Position numbers and translations under genes: made by a program | Part shown: positions 1 through 10,271 of the stretch, piece by piece | Position numbering within the stretch: position 1 is the first letter of the stretch | Layout: every line of letters starts with the position of its first letter | The notes under the pieces: generated by a model | Databases searched by the model: none | The model's input: the letters and a program-made list of their open reading frames with translations, nothing else | Told to the model about the DNA's origin: nothing | Assembly (NCBI GenBank): GCA_038373865.1 | Contig: JAXGGA010005884.1 | Coordinates: forward strand, 1-64,000 | Source: Uloborus plumipes | Taxonomy: Eukaryota > Arthropoda > Arachnida > Araneae > Uloboridae | Direction: 5' to 3' | DNA length: 64,000 nt

Positions 1-358
1 GTTAAATGAAAATTTAAGAGAAAAAAATGTAACTCGCATAGTCCTCTTTCGAATAAACCGATGCCAAATTGGTGCAATGTTTGAAGTAACTTTTAATTTC
101 GCTAGCTAGACAGTCCATTATAACATTTGTATTTTAAGTAATTTTTCTCGTATGTATGCCATCATATAACTTAACTTGTTGCAAAACTTTATAAAAAAAA
201 AAGTTATGAAAAAGCATGTACCTGAAGTTTTTAGTGAAATGAACTTCGAATGGAAAATGTTAACAAGGAAATACAACAAGAAGCTATTTAATTTTTGCCA
301 AAACTGTTTTTCCCATCCTTCAATAATAAAACTTTTCTTGAACTGATTAAAAATTGAA
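1..358. other. AT-rich, no gene seen
   Basis: Contains only short AT-rich open frames with no signal peptide, splice context or recognisable domain. I see no repeat boundary here other than the MITE that begins at 359. Confidence 0.6.
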
Positions 359-537
359 GGGGCAAGTGAATGAAGGTGATATGTGACATTTGAATTTCGC
401 TGATTTACACAATGTGACATTGTTTAAAAATTCTAGAAAAAGCTTTCAAACAAAGAATTATCACCTAATAAATTTCATCCATGGTATAAAGTATGTTTTT
501 CCAAAATTGTCACATATCACCTTTATCCACTTGCCCC
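359..537. mobile_element. 179-bp MITE with about 30-bp terminal inverted repeats
   Basis: The left end GGGGCAAGTGAATGAAGGTG is matched in inverse orientation by the right end, which reads GGGGCAAGTGGATAAAGGTG on the other strand. The match continues for about 30 bases through GATATGTGACA. The interior is AT-rich and non-coding. I do not see a clear target-site duplication, so the superfamily is left open. Confidence 0.75.
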
Positions 538-706
538 TGTCATTTAAATGTATTTAAAAACAAAATGCTTTAAAAGAATCAATTGTTGCTCTTAAATGCT
601 AAAATTCCCTTGGGGGACCACCACTCAATTGGGGTAATTTGATTTGTGGCAAACACTAAATATTGCATTGTAAATATTTTCGCTTTTTTTCTGAAATCTT
701 GTGAAA

Positions 707-740
707 ATGAATTTAAAGATTCTATTAGTCATATGTGCAG
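707..740 (+). CDS. Candidate first coding exon (signal-peptide start)
   Basis: ATG at 707 opens a short frame reading MNLKILLVICA. It is followed by one extra base and a near-perfect splice donor, CAG|GTGAGT, at 738-746. A basic residue followed by a hydrophobic run is what the start of a secretory signal peptide looks like. A phase-1 junction inside or just after the signal peptide is common in secreted animal proteins. I cannot find a convincing next exon on the plus strand, so the product is unknown. A chance combination of ATG, hydrophobic codons and donor is possible in AT-rich DNA. Confidence 0.35.
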
Positions 741-741
741 G

Positions 742-1293
742 TGAGTCTAAGTACTTTCGTCATTAATTCAATATTTTTATTACATAATCATTAAGACGGC
801 AGAGACCGGCGAGTTCAAATATTTGATATGCTAACTGCCGGTCGGACAAAAACTCTCATATTAGCCTCATTAAGTTTTTTTTTTTTTTTTTGCTTTCAAT
901 CATTCTAGGTTATATTTAGTAACTCTGTTGATTCTACTTGCTTTGTCAATAGTTTTGGCTTGTCGCGCTGCATGACTATGTATTCGTAGCCTCTAAATAG
1001 AATACCTACACTTATTATATCAAGACTAAATCTAAGGTTGTCAGATGTATGGTATGTGGTTAAAAGTACAGCCCGTTAGCCTATAAGTAATTCTAATTCT
1101 ATGAGTTATTTACAAAGAAATTAATTGAATGTCTCATTTTTGTTTACCAATCTAGTCATTATAGTTTTGTAAAAAAAAAAAAGTTAGCGATAAGTTACTT
1201 ATATAAGCTCGGTTCAATAGCTCGGTAAATAGACATAACTTGGGTTCTTTTTCGAAATAAGATGAATGATAATAAGCGCTTACAACAGGTATT
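742..1293. other. No gene seen; possible intron of the 707 exon
   Basis: AT-rich sequence with a T-run near 876. No open frame with coding character and no inverted repeat was noticed. Confidence 0.4.
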
Positions 1294-1470
1294 GCGAAGT
1301 CGGGGTAAGGGTTGGGGGGGGGGGGTCGGTGATCGACTAATTTTGAGGAAAGAGTCGGAGTCGGGATTCGAAGACTTATAGGTTATAAGTTCTAAAAGTC
1401 GGAGGCCGGAGTCATTTTCCTTCGGCAATTTTAACTTTGCCAGTGCTGCGGAGTCAGAGTCTGACTTGAT
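1294..1470. repeat. GAGTCGG-rich dispersed repeat with poly-G tract
   Basis: A G-run of about 13 bases near 1314 is followed by several copies of GAGTCGG and related words (1354, 1400, 1449). The same CGGAGTCGGAGTCGGAATC word recurs near 22032 and 34805, so this is a dispersed low-complexity repeat. The antisense open frame here is a by-product. Confidence 0.55.
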
Positions 1471-1894
1471 GTCGGGCTGAGTTTTGGGGTAAAGAAGTTT
1501 GAATCGAAGGTTCTGCAATTCTCGGAGTTGGTCATTTTCCTCCCAACTCTACAGTCCTGCTTACAACTTAACAACCGTATTTCAAACAAGAGTTTATTAA
1601 GTTAGTCAAAGGATTTACCTGAATAAATCTAGCTTTTTCCGTTTGGGAGGATTTCGATAAAATTACAAATTGTCAATAGTATTTTTTAGAGAAAAATCAA
1701 TATTTCTGGTCTACTGAAAAGAACACCAAAAATTTCTTAGTCTCTTTCGGAATCAAGATACACCAAGATATGTTCATCTTTTTCTTTTTTTTCTTTTTTC
1801 TACACCTTATGAAATGAAATCAGGTCGGCTTTTTTTTTTCTCTCCTTCCACTCAGTATGCTAGTACTCGTTCGATTTTGATACGTCATTAATTC

Positions 1895-2110
1895 GCCCCT
1901 TTCAGCGCGTCTCGATCGATTGCATAGCGCGGGAAAAAACACGTGAAGCATCCGGAAACCTGGGGAAGAACTCTTCTCCACACGTGGGTGACGCTGCGAG
2001 ACTTGAAGCAATTTGTAAATAAACGCGTTCCGCTTTCGGCCGTGAAAATCCTCTCGACTTGGAAAAGGCAGTCGAATGGTAAACTAACCTTGGTGACAAA
2101 AACAAACATT
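1895..2110. other. CpG-containing unique patch, exon-like but unproven
   Basis: Base composition changes abruptly to a balanced, CpG-containing sequence. It sits behind a CCCCTTTCAG acceptor-like site (ends 1897) and contains an AATG|GTAAAC donor-like site near 2080. Open frames exist on both strands, but none has a recognisable domain. It could be a non-coding exon or a regulatory element. Confidence 0.3.
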
Positions 2111-2446
2111 GGCAGATTGACGTAAAAGCTTTAAAAAAAAAAAATTCCACCCCTCATTTTGTCGTGTTTTATTTAAAATATATGTCTGTTTCATTTTCAG
2201 AAACATTCATGCTAACATGAAAGATCAAATCTGCGCGATTGTAGTAAAATCAACCGTCTAAAAAAAAAAAAAAAAAAAAAAAACTTTTCTTTCTTTATGC
2301 GCAATATGTTTGTATTACAAGGAAAGTGAATACTTTTTTTTTTTTTTTATAAATTAGGTGAGCTAACGGATAAATATGTTTTAGATTTCAAAGCTTTTCA
2401 CCTAAAATAAGTTGCAAATCAAGAAGACTTCAAAACAATATACATA
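2111..2446. other. Homopolymer-rich spacer
   Basis: Contains an A-run of about 23 bases near 2261 and a T-run near 2334. No gene seen. Confidence 0.6.
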
Positions 2447-4865
2447 TGGGTAATTCTACAAAAATGGGCAAATTTGTGTTCCATACTGATTGCACTTTTT
2501 GCTTTTAATTTAATAAAAAACTATTTTGGGAATATTTTTATGCTTCTTTTGTTCTATAATTTTCGTTATCAACAATGTCAATATTTAATTATTATTCATT
2601 TAAAAAAAAGGATATTCGATTGAAATGTCATCCACATGCCCTGTCCCATAGGTGCAATTTTCACAATCAATGGAATATAGATTTTAAAAAAATAAGTGAT
2701 TTTTTTCAAGAGTTTTTTATTTATAAATATGAATGTGTGCAAGATGTAAATCACAAAAAAAGCAAAACAATATCAAAATAATACCTCTAAAAGTTAATCT
2801 AAACTTTGTCCCAGCGATTATCAGTCATCCACATGTCTAAAAAGTATAGATATTATTCACTGAAATGTTTTATTTCAAAATCTGGCAACACATCTTAAAA
2901 TAAAGCATGGAACTTTGTTATTCCTTGCTGAGGATTAATTTTGCTGTTCTGCAATTACTTTTTGATAAAAAGCAAGCTAAACTCAACTTTCAAGGCAAGT
3001 GTTTTTTATCTTTGTCATTAACATGCCCCACAGAATGCATGTAAAATGTACATGTAAATAAATTTCGATAATGAATAATCCTAAGGCTTACATTTGTGGG
3101 TTCTAATTCGAAGTGAAGCCGAAAAATATTCAGAAATGACTTTTGGAGAACACAATTAGGGGAGAGTGGTAATGAATGGGCCATGGTGATGAATGGGCCA
3201 CTAACAAAATTTGAAAAAGTATTTGCATGAATTTTTTTTTTTTTTGATGCCATCAATAGATGTAGTTATTTATTCTACTAAACTCATCCAATTTTCATTC
3301 GTTTGCGCTGAGCCATTTTTAAACTAGAGTGGCATGGCCAAGAATCTGACTGAAAAGTAAGTTTTTCCCTTTTTAGTAAAACATTTCCTAGTTAAAATGT
3401 ACCAAGTATTTCACTGCATACGCATGTATAAGTTAGTCTTTCCATATCTATAAACTAATTTTAAGATGTATTTTGATGTTATTTTAATTCAATGTATTCA
3501 AAATACCTAAATGTATTCCAAAAGTATAGGTGGGGCTGAATGGGCCACCATGTTATGGTAATTAATGGGCCACCTAAATATTGTTTTTCTTCCTTTTCTT
3601 TGGATTTTCGCATTAATATGAAACACAACTGACTGTCATAGATAAAGATTACTGTCGTCAAAATAGGTTTGTAGTAACTTCTAAATATAATTTGCAGATC
3701 TATATTATATTCCTATGGTACAATAGACCTCTGGTCGCAGTGCGTTGCTTGAAAAAGCCCCCCTCTCTCCTTCATATTATATTTCTCACAGTACAATTTC
3801 ATTTTCTTTCTTGGTAACTTAAGTTAGATATTTCTTATTCCAGATGTTTAGTAAATTTTAAAAAAAAATTTTGAATTTTGACAAGTTTGAAAATGAAGTT
3901 TTTGAAAGTGATTTTTAATATTATTTTTGAAATATATAAATTTTGTTAAATCATAGTGTGTATTATCTGTTATTTTTTTATATATAGTTGATGTTATTTA
4001 TTTCTTACAATCTCATTATTTAGTCATTTTTCTGTTACAATTGGTATGAATCAGTTTTATTTTAATTGCATCAGTTTTGATGTTTATATAATTTTAAATC
4101 AGTATGATTTTGTATCATCATGTCAAGTGCCACATTTATTTTATCATATTCAGCAAATAAAAGATTAAATCCACATGTTTTTATTGAATTCATTTAGTGG
4201 CCCATTCATTACCTTCGATGGCCCATTCAACCCCATAGGCGGGGTTGAATGGGCCAAATTTCAAAATTTTTATTTTCTATTATAATTCATTATAGGCAGG
4301 TGTTAATTCAACTTTTATGACTTTTTTAGATAGCTAGATAAGTAAAGTAACTAAAACACCAATTTAGAGTTAAAACAAAGTGTTAGAAAAAATTACAAAA
4401 ATTCAAAACCAAAAAGTGGCCCAATCATTACCACTCTCCCCTACTTGTGATTTGTCATTCACATGCCCTTTTTCTATTGCCATTCACATGCCCCAATTTA
4501 AGACACGTGGATGAATCAAAAGCCAAACTATGACAGCATAATGTTTAAAAATTATGTCTAACAGTTTACTGGTTGAAAAATTTCATTAATATACCTATTG
4601 TGTTTGTGTTATTCACATACTTACTGTGTTATATTCACATACCCATTGTGTCATCCACATGTCCTTTTTATCATTCACATATGACTTCAAAAAAATAAAA
4701 ATCCAAAAATACAGTAAAATACAAACATTTAAGCTCTGCTGATATTCTTTTTTTTTTTGTAACTTATCAAGTGCTTTGCTGATTTTTTTTTTCAGATTTT
4801 TAATTTTAAATTAATTTTTTAAAATCTACATGTTAGAAATATTCCCATTTTTGTAGAATCACCCA
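2447..4865. mobile_element. TIR element family D, copy 1 (interrupted)
   Basis: The ends are TGGGTAATTCTACAAA at left and, read inversely, TGGGTGATTCTACAAA at right, flanked by TA on both sides. About 1.13 kb belongs to this element; the rest is the nested element at 3159-4441. A second copy lies at 56935-58030. The interior is non-coding and carries many copies of the word CATYCACATGCCC (2629, 2826, 3016, 4457, 4481, 4653, 4673), at about 180 and 350-410 bases from each end. The TA flanks suggest a Tc1/mariner-type mobiliser; this is inference. Confidence 0.8.
3159..4441. mobile_element. TIR element family A, 1283 bp, inserted in family D
   Basis: The ends are GGGGAGAGTGGTAATGA and its inverse, with 25 terminal bases matching except for one position, and TA directly outside both ends. 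The second family D copy (about 57640) lacks this block, which shows an occupied versus empty site. There is no transposase frame. The word GAATGGGCCA occurs at 3174, 3191, 3538 and 3564, and inversely at 4199, 4220 and 4416, with one forward copy at 4246. See the finding on word architecture. Confidence 0.85.
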
Positions 4866-5237
4866 TATATAATATGTTACGCAATTTTTTTGAGATGGGA
4901 AATATGAATTGTTGCATTCAAGCAAAATTGTTGAAGGAACGCATTTCGCCAAGTCTGAAGAAGTCGGGAAATTTTATATTCTCACTTAAGATATTAGTTT
5001 TAAGTAAACTTTTTTATCACTAGTTCTACGTCACTAAAGAGACCATGTATTCTTGACGAAGGATACTAATTTCTTATATACATAGATTATTGGTGTTTTC
5101 TCAGAGAAGAAATTCCTTCGTATATCGAGTTAAAGAAACTTATTTACAAGAGATTCATACTCAAACTCCTGTGGTGTTTACCATAGTATGCTCTATAAAA
5201 AAATTTAACCCACCAAGAAGTAGTTGTCAGAATGAAA
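4866..5237. other. No gene seen
   Basis: AT-rich. A short plus-strand frame (5090-5281) runs into the next inverted repeat and has no recognisable features. Confidence 0.5.
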
Positions 5238-6147
5238 TACGAATTTACGTAGGTGAGGACAACACTGATGTAAGAAAGTAATTGCAAAATGAAAGCAAAA
5301 TGATCATTTATTACAGAAAAAAATTCAAACAAGTGGAGGATTTAGAACTCTGTTGGGACATCTCTAGCCTTAAATCACGAATAGATATACTGCCGTGCTA
5401 AGCACAAAAGTTGTACCTACAATTTTTAACAAAGGTGAGTTATCACCACCAGGTGACTCTTTGTGACGTATTTTACCTATATACAAAATTATATGGTCAT
5501 TTGAGAACTAAAAATATTTTTGAAAAAATTCTGAAAAAGTTTCATCTGAATCAAAGATATGGCGGCTCAAAACTTTGAAGAGTTTTATCTCAGTTTGAGT
5601 TCGACTGCAGATACCACTTTTGCACTTAGCACAGCAGTATAGGTGAGGATTGAGGCATAACAGTCTCGTACAATGCTTGAGGCGGTAAAATGACCGAGTG
5701 TGATTGAATTAGTGGTCAGTTTACAGTAACTGTGGTACTGTGTGTCTGCGAACTCCGCGCCTGGCAGTCACGAACACTTCCATTTGAAAAAGGTTGATAG
5801 GTTAAGGAGACGCACTTGCCTGTGATTTCGCCTCTCACTTCCTGTTGAATGTTACTTTGCATTTCCCCACGATTTTGAGAAAATTAGAAGAGCCTTCAGG
5901 CATGCGCAAATGCGAGGAAGGTCCTACAAAAGATTATTAGACAGTACAAGACGACGTGTAACATTGTACGAGACTGTTACACCTTAACACTCGCCTGTAT
6001 CCCCGAGTGCATTCACCCTAATCTTCGTTCAATAGTATACTAAAACCTCCATTCGTTCGGGGTTTTGCCTGTAATAAATGATCATTTTGCTTTCATGTTG
6101 TAATCACTTTCTCGTATCAATATTGGCCTCACGTAAATAAAATTTTG
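5238..6147. mobile_element. Foldback element with interrupted left arm
   Basis: The outer arms (from about 5238 and to about 6147) share a block around AAAGCAAAATGATCATTTAT in opposite orientation. The inner arm segments (about 5640-5675 and 5965-6005) share AACAGTCTCGTACAATG inversely. The left arm is split by the MITE at 5388-5639. The loop (about 5676-5964) is more GC-rich and has no convincing coding frame. Confidence 0.7.
5388..5639. mobile_element. 252-bp MITE, TA target duplication
   Basis: The ends are TACTGCCGTGCTAAGCAC and, inversely, TACTGCTGTGCTAAGTGC, flanked by TA on both sides. The size and TA duplication fit a Tc1/mariner-type MITE. A second, interrupted copy begins at 56905. 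Confidence 0.8.
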
Positions 6148-7299
6148 TTTCCTTCTGACCACTCGTTCCCGGTAAGTCAGGTTTTTTTTATTGCAGAGAG
6201 TATAAACTCTCAACAGAGAAACATACTTATAGGTACATTCAGCATGTAGTTTACAATGAAATATTCATGGATTTTTTCTTTTTTTAAATGTTAAACCTTC
6301 TCATACTTGCTAGTTACACCGCTCTTAAAAAGTAACAGATGACGTAATTCGAAAGTTGTGCGATCGATTCCAACGAACAAGATGTTAACCAGACGGTTTA
6401 AGTACGTTTTAGCCAAATCTGGTAATGTAAACCCTGACAATTTATGCTCAAAACAACTAACACTACAATTTATTTAGTGCTTTTACGTTCTGTGCATATA
6501 TGCTTTCTTCGTATTATTGAGTTAAATTTAGTAGGCAATATCTAACATGGCAGATTTAAGAATAAATTGTGAATAAACACTTATCTAATTTATTCCTTCC
6601 AAGTTAAACATAACGAATGATCATTTCTTAATTTTTTTTTATTTTTTGCTAATTTTCAACAGATTTTCCTCACGCAGAGTTCATGAAACAATTTTTAAGT
6701 AATACTTTGCGATGTCTTACAGTTTGAAAAACAAGTTTAGTGCCAAAAGAAAAGCATTAATTTGAATATTTATCCTAAGTACTAGTTTTAAATGTACAAA
6801 TGGGAGCTTGGAGCAACCGAAATGTTTCGAAAACAAAATTAATAGAAAAGTCAAAGTAATACCAATTAAGTTTACGAAATGAAAAGAGGAATTTTTACAT
6901 TAATATCGGATTCACTTATAAATATTTTATTTTTAGGCACATAATTGATATTAACCATGAACATAGAGAGAATCGGACGCATAAATAGCATTGTGTCTAA
7001 TGTGCAGCATTTTTAGTGCTTTGGAGCACCTTCTAATAAAATTCTATTTTAACTCACTATATCACATCTTCTATTTTTACAAATCGCAATTTCCGAAGAA
7101 ATGTATTCACGGCACATCTACTACGTTTATAGAAATTATAGTTCTATAAATAAAATCTATTTATAAAGAAAATAAACGGATTAATTTTTAAGTTTCATTT
7201 ATTTGTATATGCTGAAGGCGTTTGTTTTTTAGAGGAAAAATTAGATTGTTGATAGTGAAATGGGGCAAAAATGATTTGTCCTTCTTTTTTGCCGCGATG
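6148..7299. other. AT-rich spacer, no gene seen
   Basis: No open frame with signal, domain or splice context. A T-rich low-complexity stretch lies near 6632-6650. Confidence 0.5.
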
Positions 7300-7385
7300 T
7301 GTAAAATGGAGGTCAGTCCACGAAAAAGCCGCCATCTTGTCCCGCACGTGACGCTTATGTGTTTCATTAAAGAGTAGCGATTTAA

Positions 7386-8206
7386 CCCATTAATGCCTGA
7401 CTTTTTTTTCCAAAGATATTTTGTATACTGCTTACAAACAGTGTTTAATGGATAGGAAAAATAATTAAAAAAATATTATGTAAAAAATAATTTTTTTATT
7501 AAGGAAAGAAAAATCGTCCCTTAAAAGTTACGATAGACCCCAAAGAGTACATACCTTTTTTGCTAAACTTTTTTTCTGCCTACGATATAATATTTAAAAA
7601 GACATTTTAGAAGAAGAAATAAAATCAGCAATTAACATAAACTGGGAAGCGGGGAATAACTTTGAAAACTTAGCGTTTTTTCTTGAGATTGTGAACGATT
7701 TGAGGTTTAAATCCAAATTTAACGAAGCAGAAATATACAGGTATACTGCAGACACGTGTTTCGGGGCTACAAGGAGCCCCTTTTTCAATGCCAAAAAGTG
7801 TGAGCTTTAGGATGAAGAATCATCCGATAAAAGCTTTTATCGGATGATTCTTCATCCTAACGCTCACATTTTTTGCATTGAAAAAGGGGCTCCTTGTAGC
7901 CCCGAAACACGTGTCTGCAGTATACCTGTATATTTGTGCTTCGTTAACGTTGGATTTAAACCTCAAATCTTTCGCACAAAGGTATTTATTTTCTTCATTG
8001 TGAACGATGTCATTTTTGATAAAGATCATATTAAAACTGCTACAGAACACACTTTACAATGGCTATGTGCTGCAATCTGTTAATAACAAATTGAAACAAT
8101 ACCAAGGTACAAATTGAACATTCTTATTTGGTTGAAATGTTCATTTTAGGGAAATTCAGACCCTTTTTTGGACCGTCCCTAAAAAAAGACGCTAGGCATT
8201 AATGGG
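7386..8206. mobile_element. piggyBac-like MITE, TTAA target duplication
   Basis: The ends are CCCATTAATGCC and its exact inverse GGCATTAATGGG, flanked by TTAA at 7382-7385 and 8207-8210. A TTAA target and CCC...GGG termini are the established piggyBac signature. There is no transposase frame; the interior is a palindrome (separate entry). Confidence 0.85.
7693..7973. repeat. Long palindrome with no loop
   Basis: The arms of about 140 bases meet exactly at 7833/7834 (GATAAAAG|CTTTTATC). The central roughly 25 bases per arm are perfect, and the arms diverge outward by scattered mismatches. A decayed fragment of the arm (CCCCGAAACACG...CTGCAG) recurs at 25901-25922. Confidence 0.9.
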
Positions 8207-8489
8207 TTAAAAGGGTAATGAACGAATTTTTTTTTCGAGAAATCACAAACCTGTGTGGAATTTCTTAGGCAAAAAACTTTGCTCATTACCTTTAAAAAAA
8301 TACTACTTTTTAAAGAAATATATCAGCGTCACGTGCGAGACAAAACGGCGGCGTTTCTGTGGAATGACACAAAAGCAATAATCATGAAAGTTTTATATTG
8401 TCAAATGATTTCTATGCAAACGATAAAACAACAGAACAAATAGCTTATATTCATTTACCACAATAATTGAAAGAATAGAGAGCACTCAC

Positions 8490-9028
8490 GGAACTGGCAC
8501 TTCAATTTTTTTCTTGACGATAATTTGTTTGTAGACTGGCACTTTCACGGGGTAATGGAAAGGCTTTGGCACCTTAATCACCTTATGAACTGGTACGGGT
8601 ATATACTTTGGTACTTTTACTGGAAAAGGCACTGGTACCGGTTTTGGTACGGGTACGGGCTTGTAGATGGGCACAGCTTCTGTTTTCAACACTGGGAATG
8701 GTACACCAATAGGCACGGGCTTGGGTACAGCAATGATTTTCGGTACAGGAATAGCCTTTGGAACGTTCACTATCTTCGGTATAGTCTTAATGACTGGCAC
8801 TCGAAATGGAACTGGCACATGGTGCGGTACATGAATTGGCTTTGGAACAGGAAAGTACTTGGGCACTGGATATGGTTTTGGAACCGCTATTTTGTGATAG
8901 ACTGGTACTTCTTTGTGTACCACCTTCACAATAGGTTCCGGCTGAGGGTAATTCTTAGCATTAGCTATTGTCCAAATTTCCAACACCATACACAAGAAGA
9001 GAATTGGAGCAAACTTCATGGTAACAGT
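8490..9028 (-). CDS. Secreted valine/proline/lysine-rich repeat protein, internal or last exon
   Basis: The start is taken at ATG 9019-9017. An acceptor (TTTCTATTCCAG) lies 9 bases upstream, so the longer frame reading through it is intronic. Residues 1-21 form a signal peptide (MKFAPILFLCMVLEIWTIANA splits before KNYPQ). The remaining roughly 155 residues are dominated by VPVPKP, KPVPVP, VKVPKY and similar words. There are no cysteines in the mature part, and it is rich in Lys, His and Tyr. Such V/P/K repeats with a signal peptide are typical of extracellular matrix or cuticle proteins, for example the insect Vajk group; assignment to that group is inference. The frame ends ...VPV-CC|GTGAGT: the TGA stop lies within a consensus splice donor. 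The protein therefore either ends here or continues from a phase-2 junction into a 3' exon I could not locate. The exon is more GC-rich than its surroundings. Confidence 0.8.
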
Positions 9029-9150
9029 CTGGAATAGAAACAAACAGAAATTAAACTAAGTTAGATAAAAAGTTTCATATAATACTAAACGTGGAAATAA
9101 TATTAAACCTGGCACAATATTACAATGCTAGTTTTTTTTTTTTTTTTTTA

Positions 9151-9318
9151 ATGTACGTAAACCAGATAGCCTGGATACACGAAACACATCTTCGAACGGT
9201 TTTAATAATCGCAGCTCTACTAGTTCAGATTTTTTCTCACCATGTAGTGGCACATGGTGCACAAAATGCGAGGAAAATCGACAAGTGGTGCGACTTTCCC
9301 CTCAAATGCAACCGTTAG
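9151..9318 (+). CDS. Candidate small cysteine-containing secreted peptide (possibly broken)
   Basis: ATG at 9151 gives a 55-residue frame. Residues 15-36 look like a signal peptide: an Arg, then TVLIIAALLVQIF, then a polar stretch with VVA before a likely cleavage site. The mature part is short and basic, contains KIDKWCDFPLKC and ends at TAG 9316-9318. In the same frame the sequence stays open to TGA 9364-9366 and adds three more cysteine codons after the TAG, giving an overall C-x5-C-[stop]-C-x3-C-x-C spacing. An acceptor-like AACCAG (ends 9165) preceded by a T-run means this could instead be a 3' exon. AATAAA lies at 9393. It resembles small Cys-rich secreted peptides in layout only; I recognise no family. 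It could be a pseudogene or chance. Confidence 0.35.
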   Translation: MYVNQIAWIHETHLRTVLIIAALLVQIFSHHVVAHGAQNARKIDKWCDFPLKCNR

Positions 9319-9392
9319 CTATACTGCTCAGAGGATTGTAAATGTTCTACAATAACCTTGAGATGACGGAAAATCTCTTTGCCCGTGGTTAT

Positions 9393-9398
9393 AATAAA
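9393..9398 (+). terminator. Candidate polyadenylation signal
   Basis: AATAAA lies about 75 bases downstream of the TAG of the 9151 frame, at normal spacing for a compact 3' end. Such hexamers are frequent in AT-rich DNA. Confidence 0.3.
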
Positions 9399-9399
9399 C

Positions 9400-10270
9400 G
9401 AGAACTACCGAATCTTATTTTTCCTTTTGACAATTATATAACTGTAGCTACAGCGAAATAGCAGCCATGAAATTATCCAGTTTGTTCTTTAAGTGATTTG
9501 AAAAAAACTAGGTGAAAATGAATGTATAACTAGGGTATGCAAATATCGTTGAAGTGCAACGATCTACTGTTTGTAAATGGTTTCAATTAGCTAGAAGAGG
9601 GTTTCGTCTTTTTTTTTTTTTTGAACTACTTGACTTCTGTCGGACGCCTTTTAGCGATATGCACACTTTTCCGCGAAAACTGTATCTTTTGAAGATCAAA
9701 GACCGGCGGGTGTGTTTACAAGTACTTTTCTTTTCCAGGCTAATTATCAGAAGGACCGAAGCGAACATCCTCAGTAAGACATAAAGAGCGGCAAAGAACG
9801 CAGGGCACCCGTTTTCCGCTAGAATGCTTCGTCAAAAAAGAATGTGGGTCATTTATGATCGAAGGGGAACAAAATTCACAAAGGGAACAAAAAGAGTTTC
9901 GTTCCAAACGCCTGCGCTTTTGTTTATTGCCAGAAAACTCCCGCCAATCCCTGCACCCCTCAAAAATTATTCTCTTTTCATAAAAGTGAAACATTTTACG
10001 CTGGAGCTTCTGTTTACTTCTTAATTGAAGTCTTATCCCCACAGGTCGATTTTACATGCATCATGAGTATTTGTATTTAGAACATATTAAAATATCTGTT
10101 ATACGTAGTTAACTTCTTGCACATAAAAAATACTTTTTGTACACAAAAGGCAATTCTTATGGTTTGCTTTCGACAGTCATAAAAACGTGTTTAAGTTATT
10201 AGATCAGATTTATCAATGTACTATTGTACTTGATTGGGAGGCGTGGTTTTATTTAATTGATGTTGCTTAT
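9400..10270. other. Spacer with CpG-containing unique patch at about 9640-9990
   Basis: The patch has balanced composition and several CpGs, with short frames on both strands, none recognisable. It is not visibly repeated elsewhere. It could hold a promoter or 5' exon of the minus-strand gene at 8490-9028, but I see no convincing TATA/initiator pair. Confidence 0.35.
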
Positions 10271-10271
10271 A

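Larger units (their letters stand above)
7300..8385. mobile_element. Outer TIR element hosting the piggyBac-like MITE
   Basis: The left sequence around 7317-7365 (including CGCACGTGACGC) is matched inversely around 8326-8370. Both have a CCGCC segment beside a TTGTC word. An inner inverted pair (GGGTAATGAACGAA near 8215 and the inverse of GGTAATGAGCAAAG near 8290) suggests a foldback structure. A related end occurs at 33967. The element at 7386-8206 is inserted inside it. Confidence 0.55.

Noticed and set aside
8525..9037. Plus-strand 170-codon frame rich in Trp and Tyr
   Set aside because: It is the exact antisense of the VP-rich exon; the repeated GTN-CCN codons read backwards give W/Y/G. 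The minus strand has the signal peptide and splice sites.
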